A model generated the notes under the pieces. That model saw only the letters and a list, made by a program, of their open reading frames with translations, had not been told where the DNA came from and did no database searches. 5,756 bases of DNA from Rickettsiales bacterium. GTDB lineage: Bacteria > Pseudomonadota > Alphaproteobacteria > Rickettsiales > Rickettsiaceae. Where the stretch lies: positions 1 to 5,756 of the forward strand of contig CANGHM010000037.1 in the NCBI GenBank assembly GCA_947453775.1. Direction: 5' to 3'. Of the stretch, positions 1-5,553 are shown piece after piece; position 1 is the stretch's first letter, and each line of letters starts with the position of its first letter. Both the position numbers and the translations under genes were made by a program.

Positions 1-780
1 AGCCTTGCACATGACAGAGCTAAGTATTGCTCCGCTTGAGCCAACTAGTGCTCCTACAATTACAAGCAAACTATTTTCTAAGGTAAATCCTATACCAGAT
101 GTTGCCCAGCCAGAATACGAATTTAGCATTGAGACAATCACCGGCATATCAGCAGCGCCAACTGGTATAACCAGTAAAAAACCAATTATAGTAGCAAGTA
201 AGCATATAGCGTGAAAAATCCATAAATTTTGCTTTTGCAACAAGAGCCATATAGCAAAGGGCAAAAGCGCAACAAGAAAAATTAATAAGTATTTTTGACC
301 GTAAAACATACCGCTACTGCTTTTCATTAAACCAGCGAGTTTTAAAAAAGCCACCAAAGAGCCAGCAAAGGTAATCATAGCAATACTTAAGCCCAGCGCC
401 ATTTCGAATAATGCCGATTTAGCTAAGCTTCCAGGCAAGCCGATATTAAAATTTTCAGGATGCAAAAAAGCGCAGTATGAAACTAAAGCAGCACTTAAGC
501 CCACTAGGGAATGAAAACCTGCAATTAGCTCGGGCATTTGATTCATTTTGAGCTGACCTGAGATATATGAACCTATCGCACCACCTAAAGTAATGGCAAC
601 AATAATTAATAGGTAGTTTTCTACCAAAGGATGCAAGAAAATAGCAATTAGTGCTATTAGCATGCCACATGCGCCAAATATATTTCCACTTCTTGCTTCT
701 TTTGGTGATGAAAGCCCCTTTAGAGCAAGGATAAAACAGACTGCACAAAGCAGATAGACTAGATTGAAATTGATTGACAT
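1..780 (-). CDS. pntB: NAD(P)(+) transhydrogenase beta subunit PntB, 3' end cut by the window
   Basis: PntB is the NADP(H)-binding, membrane-embedded beta subunit of proton-translocating transhydrogenase. It couples hydride transfer from NADH to NADP+ to inward proton flow at the cytoplasmic membrane. The frame opens at ATG 780 and stays open to base 1, giving 260 residues of an expected 460-480; only the membrane domain is present and the C-terminal Rossmann domain lies outside. Recognisable parts are the early R30-S-G-N segment, MPELIAGFHSLVGL at about 82-95 with H90 aligning with the well-studied E. coli PntB His91, and the hallmark ADMPVIVSMLNSYSGWA at 210-226, whose D211 matches E. coli Asp213. 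The visible part ends at GALVGSSGAILSSVMCKA (243-260), which matches E. coli PntB closely as I recall it. Several hydrophobic helices alternate with short loops. It lies 6 bp after pntAB in the same operon. No clear ribosome binding site precedes the ATG. Identification is secure. Confidence 0.96.
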   Translation of the reverse strand, partial: MSINFNLVYLLCAVCFILALKGLSSPKEARSGNIFGACGMLIALIAIFLHPLVENYLLIIVAITLGGAIGSYISGQLKMNQMPELIAGFHSLVGLSAALVSYCAFLHPENFNIGLPGSLAKSALFEMALGLSIAMITFAGSLVAFLKLAGLMKSSSGMFYGQKYLLIFLVALLPFAIWLLLQKQNLWIFHAICLLATIIGFLLVIPVGAADMPVIVSMLNSYSGWATSGIGFTLENSLLVIVGALVGSSGAILSSVMCKA

Positions 781-786
781 ACAAAA

Positions 787-1170
787 TTACTTTTTCTTAA
801 ACATCTGAAGCATGCGCTGGGTTATTATAAATCCACCAAAAATATTAATTGAGGCAAGTAAAATCCCGCAAAAACCCAGCACCGTTGCAATACTAAAGGT
901 TTTACTGCCGCAGGCAAGTATAGCGCCAATAATAATAATGCTTGAAATAGCATTTGTAATTGCCATTAAGGGTGTGTGTAGGGCGGGGGTTACTTTCCAT
1001 ACAACATAATAGCCAATAAAACAAGATAATACAAAAACGGTAATTAAAAAAGAAAAATGATCAATTCCTCCCCCATGAACTATATTGCTACTATAGTTTT
1101 GTAAATTTTGACTTAGCTCTGTAGCTTTTGTTACTATATCCTGAGCTTGTTTAACGATTTTGTAGTCCAT
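787..1170 (-). CDS. pntAB: NAD(P) transhydrogenase alpha subunit part 2 (membrane anchor) PntAB
   Basis: This is the membrane part of the transhydrogenase alpha subunit, encoded separately from the NAD-binding part as in many alphaproteobacteria; in E. coli the two are fused in PntA. With PntB it forms the proton channel. The 127-residue protein has a polar N-terminal helix (about 1-35) followed by three hydrophobic segments at about 38-58, 70-88 and 93-117. The family signature [21 protein letters not shown] spans 56-76. The C-terminus is basic (KKK), suiting a cytoplasmic end. The ATG at 1170 lies 20 bp inside the end of pntAA, which implies translational coupling. A weak AAGG about 11 bases upstream may help initiation. 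The stop is 6 bp before the pntB start. Length is typical of separate PntAB proteins. Confidence 0.95.
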   Translation of the reverse strand: MDYKIVKQAQDIVTKATELSQNLQNYSSNIVHGGGIDHFSFLITVFVLSCFIGYYVVWKVTPALHTPLMAITNAISSIIIIGAILACGSKTFSIATVLGFCGILLASINIFGGFIITQRMLQMFKKK

Positions 1171-2272
1171 ATAATACTTTACCTTTATGGGTTAATAACA
1201 TTGGTTTGACTATATCATCCGCAGCATCAAATTTGTTGTTACTAAAGATGTGTTTAATTAAATTATAGACATTTTTGGCATATAATTTCGAGCTATCCCC
1301 AGCAATTAAAGAGGCTATATTGCCGTATCCAACAATCTTAACCCCGCCACACTCTACCACCTGATCTATCTTGGTAAGCTCTGTATTACCACCATTGATG
1401 GCAGCAAGATCAACGATAACACTTCCACGGCGCATTTTGGCAATCATTTTTTTTGTGATTAAAATAGGCGCTGGCTTGCCAGGAATTTGCGCAGTGGTAA
1501 TGACTATATCAACTTTTGTCATATACTGCTCTAGTAACTGAGCTTGGGCAGCTTTGTGCTGATCACTCATTTCATTGGCATAGCCAGCAGCACCTTCTAA
1601 GTCTTGATCTATGGTATTGATGAATTGAGCCCCAAGGCTTTGGGCTTGTTCTTTAGTAGCTGAGCGAACATCGTAGGCATAAACAACCGCTCCTAGGCGC
1701 TTTGCAGTTGCAATTGCTTGCAAACCAGCGACCCCAGCACCAAGGACCAAAACCTTGGCCGCTAATATTGTGCCAGCAGCTGTAATCATCATGGGAAAGG
1801 CTCTGCCATAATGATGCGCACCCTCAATTACACTGCGATATCCTGCTAAATTACTTTGTGAGGATAATACATCCATACTTTGTGCTTTGCTGATGCGTGG
1901 TAAAAGCTCAAGTGCCAAAGAGCTAATTCCCTTAGTAGCGTAATGTTGCAATAAAGAAGTGTTATTTGTGGGATTAAGTAGACCAATTATAATTGCCCCT
2001 TTTTTAGCAAACTCAAGCTCACCACATTCTTGACTAGCGGGTTCTGGGTGAATTTTAACAATAATATCGGCATCTGCGACTATCTCAAGAGGCACGTTAG
2101 AGATTTTTGCTCCAGCGTGCGCGTAATCTTCATCTGAAAAACCGGCATTTAAACCTGCATTACTCTGAACACAGATGTTAAAATTATCGTCAATAAATCG
2201 CTTCACAATATCGGGTGTTATTGCTACTCGCTTCTCATTAGTATATCTTTCTTTTAGTACTGCAATTTTCAT
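1151..2272 (-). CDS. pntAA: NAD(P) transhydrogenase alpha subunit part 1 (NAD-binding) PntAA
   Basis: This is the soluble NAD(H)-binding domain I of proton-translocating transhydrogenase. It sits on the cytoplasmic face and passes hydride to NADP+ bound by PntB, supplying NADPH for biosynthesis and redox defence. The 373 residues begin with the alanine dehydrogenase/PNT N-terminal motif (MKIAVLKER, then RVAITP at 15-20). Then come the AQSMD segment at 130-134 in the conserved region [21 protein letters not shown], the dinucleotide-binding loop GAGVAG at 178-183, the acidic strand end AYDVR at 199-203, and [11 protein letters not shown] at 263-273 followed by [14 protein letters not shown] at 283-296. 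There are no membrane segments, as expected for the split form. The start is the ATG at 2272, since the conserved N-terminus begins at residue 1. It is the first gene of pntAA-pntAB-pntB and is divergent from the lolA-like gene 39 bp away. No obvious Shine-Dalgarno sequence is present. Confidence 0.96.
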   Translation of the reverse strand: MKIAVLKERYTNEKRVAITPDIVKRFIDDNFNICVQSNAGLNAGFSDEDYAHAGAKISNVPLEIVADADIIVKIHPEPASQECGELEFAKKGAIIIGLLNPTNNTSLLQHYATKGISSLALELLPRISKAQSMDVLSSQSNLAGYRSVIEGAHHYGRAFPMMITAAGTILAAKVLVLGAGVAGLQAIATAKRLGAVVYAYDVRSATKEQAQSLGAQFINTIDQDLEGAAGYANEMSDQHKAAQAQLLEQYMTKVDIVITTAQIPGKPAPILITKKMIAKMRRGSVIVDLAAINGGNTELTKIDQVVECGGVKIVGYGNIASLIAGDSSKLYAKNVYNLIKHIFSNNKFDAADDIVKPMLLTHKGKVLYGLQNR

Positions 2273-2311
2273 ATGCTAATAACATTTAAACCATTTACTT
2301 AAATATACAAC
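2273..2311. promoter_or_regulatory. 39-bp divergent spacer between pntAA and the lolA-like gene, with a possible pntAA -10 element
   Basis: Both divergent transcription units must start in or very near this short AT-rich spacer. On the minus strand TATATT (bases 2307 to 2302) matches the sigma-70 -10 consensus at five of six positions. It would give a leader of about 20-25 nt for pntAA, but the matching -35 (GGTACA, 17 bp further upstream, inside the lolA-like gene) is poor. No convincing plus-strand promoter stands out, and one could lie inside pntAA. The spacer also holds a small dyad, ATTTAA (2284-2289) with TTAAAT (2299-2304), which is weak evidence in sequence this AT-rich. Confidence 0.3.
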
Positions 2312-2971
2312 ATGATACCAAAAATGTACCACTTGCGAAAATATTTAATACCTATATTAATACTATCTTATAATATTACCCTCGCTGCAATAGATAATGC
2401 AATGATTAGCAAAATTCAAGCAAATTTAAGTCAATCAAGTATGGCTACTATACCATTTGAGCAAATTGATAAAAACAATCAAAGCGCAAAAGGTCAGTTG
2501 CTCATACAAAAACCCTACTATTTTCGTTGCAATTACTACGCCCCATTCCCTTTGTTAATCGTGGGTGGTAAAAAATACCTCTCAATATATGATTACAATA
2601 TGGAAACTCTTTCGCGCCTGGAGGCCGGCGAAAATATTTTAAGTATACTTTTACAAGATAATTGGAGCAACAATAAGACCTTTAAGATTTTAGACACTCA
2701 AATGACTCAAGATTATTTTGTCTTAAGGCTTTTGCTGCTACAAAATCAAGAGCAAAGTGAGATATATTTTGACAAAAGTACTTTGGAATTAGAAAAAATT
2801 AAAATTTTTGAAATGGGGCAAGTCTCAGTAACAATTAATTTTGACTCTCCAATAAAAATAAAACAATTTAATCCCGAATTGTTCGAAATTCCTAGTCTTC
2901 AAATTTTTGGTAAACCAAAACGTTTAAATAAAAAAGATTTACAAAAACTTTACCTCACTTATGATGACTAA
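2312..2971 (+). CDS. lolA: LolA-family outer-membrane lipoprotein carrier protein (divergent)
   Basis: LolA ferries lipoproteins across the periplasm from the LolCDE complex to the outer membrane. The 219-residue product starts with a Sec-type signal peptide: basic RK at 9-10, hydrophobic core to about 24, likely cleavage after A25 or A26. The ATG at 2312 is taken as start; ATG 2324 (residue 5) is equally credible and leaves a better signal peptide. The mature part follows the LolA pattern: an N-terminal helix about 28-42, the strand block GQLLIQKPYYFRC (61-73), then APFPLLIVGGKKYLSIYD (77-94), which matches the family's 'P..LLVSDGK.LW.YD'. By my alignment E. coli Arg43 is a lysine here (K67) and the conserved Trp of 'FxW' is C73. 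The C-terminal part is a beta-strand-rich continuation. It overlaps the next gene by 11 bp. Family assignment is good; the exact carrier role is inferred. Confidence 0.82.
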   Translation: MIPKMYHLRKYLIPILILSYNITLAAIDNAMISKIQANLSQSSMATIPFEQIDKNNQSAKGQLLIQKPYYFRCNYYAPFPLLIVGGKKYLSIYDYNMETLSRLEAGENILSILLQDNWSNNKTFKILDTQMTQDYFVLRLLLLQNQEQSEIYFDKSTLELEKIKIFEMGQVSVTINFDSPIKIKQFNPELFEIPSLQIFGKPKRLNKKDLQKLYLTYDD

Positions 2972-3371
2972 TATTGAAAAATATACTTTATTATTCGTAG
3001 ATACCCTGTTTAGCAATTTTATTTTATTTGCGCAAAACGGATTTGCTTTTACTGCGATGGGTAATTTTGCATATCCTAAATTCTACGTCTGGTTAGTTAC
3101 TATGCTTAGTTTGTTGCTAGCTAGTAGTGCAAATTATTTATTTGGCTGGTTGCTTAGTAATATTTTTGCTTCGGAAAAATTCGATACCAAGCTTTATCTA
3201 CACTATCGCCAAATGTGGAGCAAATACTACATAATTATTTTTTGCCTTGCTTTGCTACCTTTGTTTGTTCAGCTTTCAGTAGCTATATGTGGCTTTATGC
3301 GTTTTAAGTTTCTTCGCAGTATTGTTTTGGGAACAGTGATGCAAGTTTTTTACTATAGTCAATTGATTTGA
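2961..3371 (+). CDS. Small YqaA/VTT (DedA-superfamily)-like membrane protein, divergent
   Basis: This is a 136-residue integral membrane protein with hydrophobic segments at about 9-24, 41-66, 88-111 and 116-134. Length and layout fit the short YqaA branch of the VTT/DedA superfamily (E. coli YqaA is about 142 residues). The block ALLPLFVQLSVAICGFMRFKF (97-117) lines up with YqaA's 'SWMPVVGDLLCLLAGWMRISW', and LLLASSANYLFGWLL (51-65) with 'ATMGNSLGGLTNVILGR'. The family's GNxxG residues and the arginine in the last helix are absent, so it is either divergent or no longer does the family's usual job. Some VTT proteins move lipids across membranes; that role is not shown here. The start ATG 2961 (or ATG 2964) overlaps the lolA-like stop in the string ATGATGACTAA, implying translational coupling and co-transcription. 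It ends at TGA 3369-3371, inside the left half of a nested palindrome. Confidence 0.7.
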   Translation: MMTNIEKYTLLFVDTLFSNFILFAQNGFAFTAMGNFAYPKFYVWLVTMLSLLLASSANYLFGWLLSNIFASEKFDTKLYLHYRQMWSKYYIIIFCLALLPLFVQLSVAICGFMRFKFLRSIVLGTVMQVFYYSQLI

Positions 3372-3453
3372 GGTTTGCCTGGCTTGCTTTAGCCTATGCG
3401 CAGTAGCGCTATAGGCTCATTCTAGTATCAAACTTTAGCTTAATTGACTATAG
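3353..3453. repeat. Nested (concentric) palindrome spanning the convergent gene junction
   Basis: The outer arms CTATAGTCAATT (3353-3364) and AATTGACTATAG (3442-3453) are a perfect 12-bp inverted repeat. Inside them TTTGA (3367-3371) faces TCAAA (3428-3432), and at the centre an 11-bp stem-loop occupies 3391-3417. The centres of the outer repeat (3403) and the inner hairpin (3404) coincide, so this behaves as one imperfect palindrome of about 101 bp. The left arm encodes the end of the VTT-like protein and the right arm the end of the protease, in different codon phases. It could be a palindromic repeat element or an extended terminator. Confidence 0.75.
3391..3417. terminator. GC-containing stem-loop, possible bidirectional terminator
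   Basis: AGCCTATGCGC (3391-3401) pairs with GCGCTATAGGCT (3406-3417), giving an 11-bp stem with one bulged T and a 4-nt AGTA loop. It lies midway between two converging genes, 19 bp after the VTT-like stop and 22 bp from the protease stop, which is where a shared terminator is expected. No run of T follows it on either strand, so it is not a classical intrinsic terminator. It may act with Rho or mainly protect 3' ends. Confidence 0.5.
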
Positions 3454-4942
3454 ATTCCTCATTTTGCGATTTTTCGCTTTGTGATTTTTCACTTTGTGAT
3501 TTTTCACTTTGCAACTCCCACTCTAATGTAACTGGGTTTAAATTAAAAATCCTTGGCTTAAAGTCAGTTTCATCTAAAGTAATATCAGCCTTTAATAGCT
3601 CGTGATCCGAATTCATGAAAGTATTCCAACCAATGTAGTACATTTGATAATTTTGAAAATCAATATTGGTATATTTGCTACCATTTAGCTTATCAATAGC
3701 TGAAATAAAACTATCTAAATCATGCACAGGATTATTTCCAATAGCAGTAATTCTTAATCGGTAATTTTTAACATTTTCGTAATTGACATAAAATATTGGA
3801 ATGTTACTCATGGACATGCCCTGTTTTATATCTGCCACGGCAAGAGATTTTAACGGCATACCAGTAAGAAAGCTATTTAAGTGATCGCTGTGAAATAGCA
3901 CCGCTCCACCGAATTCTACTAATTTGGTAATTTGATAATCTCTAAGATCATATAAATCAACATTAATTAAGAGTTTTTTGCCAGCACGATATATAGCAAG
4001 CTCAATTTTATTATCCTTGCTATTATCGATCTCTCTATCTAAATTATATAAGCTTGGACCAACCGCTTTACCGTTAATCTCCCATACAATATCTCCGCTT
4101 TGTAATTTGCTTGCGGCAGGAGTTGATGGAATTGTGGACCTGATTTGCAATACTTTATTCATTGCATCGGGAAAGTCTTTTAAATATTTAGCTACAAGAT
4201 CAGCTGGAAATGATCTATGCATCACTGCATCGTCTAAAGAATACATTGAGCATAACGCTCCCATAGTTTTTCGAGGGGGTAATGTATTTTGCGCTAATGC
4301 GGCTAATGCATTTTTTACATAATCCCCTTTTAATGACAAGCCATAAGTTTTACTCCCGCCAAAATGCAAACCAATCGCCTCACCATCCTCATTTACCGCT
4401 GGAGATCCACTAGATCCACCAGCAACATTTAAACTCACAACATAGTTTTGTTGAGCTTTGGTAACATTATATAAGTTTGATATTCTACCGTCATGAAAAG
4501 AAAAAGATTGACCTTCATTATTGCCCACTATAAAAACACTTTGGTTTAGTGTAGGGGATTTATCGCTAAAAGTAATCTGCGATACTTCTTTTGGTATTGC
4601 TTTGGGATCAACTTGCAATATGGCAAAATCATAGCATTCATCGTAGTATTTTACCTTGGCTTCTACTTTTTGACCGTTGGCAAAAGTCACAAAATATTGG
4701 CCAATATTAGCTCCTCCAACGACATGTTTGTTAGTAACGATTAAGCCTTTCGCTAAATTATTTACAAATCCTGTGCCGGCAAAAACCCCAGTTTTATCAT
4801 AAGCACTTAATGATATGCGCACATCAATTGAAACTATCGCTTTGCGAGTAGACTCAATTATTTCAGGTTTAATGGCATAAGAGCTAAAAGCCCCTAGCCA
4901 AAAAATTACACAGAGCACTGTGGCTTTAAAGGATTGTTTCAT
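3440..4942 (-). CDS. Secreted Deg/HtrA-like trypsin-fold serine protease with PDZ domain(s) and a repetitive C-terminal tail
   Basis: This is a probable periplasmic serine endopeptidase of the S1C (Deg/HtrA) type, acting on misfolded or specific envelope proteins. The 500 residues begin with a signal peptide (K2, hydrophobic 7-19, cleavage likely after S-Y-A23). The trypsin fold covers about 30-220 with all three catalytic residues: H73 in TNKHVV, D105 in YDFAILQVD, and S178 in GGSSGSP. A PDZ domain follows at about 260-330 (KLQSGDIVWEINGKAV, 279-294). A second, weaker PDZ-like region at about 345-425 contains ITAIGNNPVHDLDSFISAIDKL (398-419). The last 23 residues are a polar tail of three QSEKS units and a degenerate fourth, then SIVN. 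The serine motif GSSGSP departs from the usual GNSGGP of DegP but remains a plausible active site. A promoter-like sequence lies in the 62-bp gap before the ATG at 4942. It converges on the VTT-like gene. The exact subfamily is not resolved. Confidence 0.88.
   Translation of the reverse strand: MKQSFKATVLCVIFWLGAFSSYAIKPEIIESTRKAIVSIDVRISLSAYDKTGVFAGTGFVNNLAKGLIVTNKHVVGGANIGQYFVTFANGQKVEAKVKYYDECYDFAILQVDPKAIPKEVSQITFSDKSPTLNQSVFIVGNNEGQSFSFHDGRISNLYNVTKAQQNYVVSLNVAGGSSGSPAVNEDGEAIGLHFGGSKTYGLSLKGDYVKNALAALAQNTLPPRKTMGALCSMYSLDDAVMHRSFPADLVAKYLKDFPDAMNKVLQIRSTIPSTPAASKLQSGDIVWEINGKAVGPSLYNLDREIDNSKDNKIELAIYRAGKKLLINVDLYDLRDYQITKLVEFGGAVLFHSDHLNSFLTGMPLKSLAVADIKQGMSMSNIPIFYVNYENVKNYRLRITAIGNNPVHDLDSFISAIDKLNGSKYTNIDFQNYQMYYIGWNTFMNSDHELLKADITLDETDFKPRIFNLNPVTLEWELQSEKSQSEKSQSEKSQNEESIVN
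3452..3511 (-). repeat. 15-bp in-frame tandem repeat encoding the QSEKS tail of the protease
   Basis: Four consecutive 15-bp units lie at 3511-3497, 3496-3482, 3481-3467 and 3466-3452, read on the minus strand. The first two are identical (CAAAGTGAAAAATCA), the third differs by two synonymous changes, and the fourth is degenerate and encodes QNEES. Because the unit is five codons long, copy-number changes keep the frame. The last unit ends one base inside the palindrome's outer arm. Confidence 0.93.
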
Positions 4943-4962
4943 ATCGCATATTCATCAGTTTA

Positions 4963-5000
4963 ATACTTCAAGTATAATGCAAACAAACGTTTATATGCAA
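4963..5000 (-). promoter_or_regulatory. Probable sigma-70 promoter of the protease gene, with a dyad over the -10
   Basis: On the minus strand the -10 TATACT (bases 4976 to 4971) matches consensus at five of six positions. TTGCAT (5000 to 4995) stands 18 bp upstream as a weak -35, matching only the TTG. Transcription would start near 4964, leaving a leader of about 20 nt before the ATG at 4942. A perfect dyad, ATACTT-C-AAGTAT (4963-4975), overlaps the -10 and could be a regulator site. The region lies between the NUDIX stop and the protease start, so the protease need not depend on upstream read-through. Confidence 0.5.
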
Positions 5001-5004
5001 TATC

Positions 5005-5553
5005 TTAAGCTTTATATTTTTGCCATTTTTCAATCATGCGCTCAGTGGAGTGCTCTAAAGCTAATTTTTGCGCTACACTCTTATCTGCCCAGATCATATC
5101 TGTTGATTCATGATTTGGCAGCAAAGCCTCGCTATCTACTGTTTGCAGCAAGAACCTAACATCGTAGTGCAAATGAGTCTCTTGCCCATGGCTTGAAGGA
5201 ATGCGGTGAATATCAATATCGAAAATCTCGGAGCTCACAAATTTAATATTATTAATACCAGACTCCTCGCTTGCTTCCTTAATCGCTACCCTTAAAACGT
5301 CGCTATCGCCATCGCAGTGACCACCTGGCTGCATCCATTTTTGTAATTTTGCGTGATGCAAGAGGAAAAATTTATCACCTTGTGAATTTAGCAAAAATGC
5401 TGAAGCCGTAAAATGACCATCTTGATTGGATCTAGAAAATGGCTCTTTTGCGGTTGTTAAGAAACTCAACATTTGCTGTTTATAAATGCCTTCTTCAATA
5501 AATTGACTGCTGTAGTTGGTTAGTTGCTTAAAAAGCTTCATTTGCGGATTCAT
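5005..5553 (-). CDS. NUDIX hydrolase
   Basis: NUDIX enzymes cleave nucleoside diphosphate-linked compounds (NTPs, oxidised nucleotides, nucleotide sugars, caps) using divalent metal. The substrate cannot be read from this sequence. The 182-residue cytoplasmic protein has a helical N-terminal part (about 1-35), the strand HFTASAFLLN (47-56), then LQKWMQPGGHCDGDSD (70-85) leading into the NUDIX box at 78-100. Against GX5EX7REUXEEXGU it keeps G78, E93, E96, E97 and G99, but has S84 for the first Glu and K92 for the Arg. The metal-binding glutamates are intact, so activity is plausible. The LHHAKLQKWMQPGGHCDGD pattern resembles a family with a 'W.qPGGH.dgd' motif rather than MutT itself. The start ATG 5553 overlaps the upstream stop as ATGA, supporting this start and translational coupling; M5 is an alternative. 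No Shine-Dalgarno sequence is visible. The stop is 62 bp before the protease start. Confidence 0.9.
   Translation of the reverse strand: MNPQMKLFKQLTNYSSQFIEEGIYKQQMLSFLTTAKEPFSRSNQDGHFTASAFLLNSQGDKFFLLHHAKLQKWMQPGGHCDGDSDVLRVAIKEASEESGINNIKFVSSEIFDIDIHRIPSSHGQETHLHYDVRFLLQTVDSEALLPNHESTDMIWADKSVAQKLALEHSTERMIEKWQKYKA

Noticed and set aside
5..214. Plus-strand open frame
   Set aside because: It lies opposite the conserved ADMPVIVSMLNSYSGWA region of pntB and has no family features.
455..784. Minus-strand open frame starting at TTG 784
   Set aside because: It is read in another frame of pntB; the frame from ATG 780 gives unmistakable PntB sequence through base 1.
812..1009. Plus-strand open frame
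   Set aside because: It is antisense to the conserved membrane segments of pntAB; hydrophobic character comes from the complementary strand.
1151..1170. Possible frameshift splitting a fused PntA into two genes
   Set aside because: Separate PntAA and PntAB with a small overlap is a normal arrangement in alphaproteobacteria, and each protein has complete, typical ends.
3452..3511. CRISPR-like array or short direct-repeat locus
   Set aside because: The 15-bp units are contiguous with no spacers and keep the reading frame, so they are a coding tandem repeat.
3978..4322. Plus-strand open frame of 114 codons
   Set aside because: It is antisense to the PDZ region of the serine protease, whose sense frame has clear catalytic and PDZ motifs.
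4920..5159. Plus-strand open frame spanning the gap between protease and NUDIX genes
   Set aside because: It overlaps both genes antisense and the likely protease promoter, with no recognisable domain.
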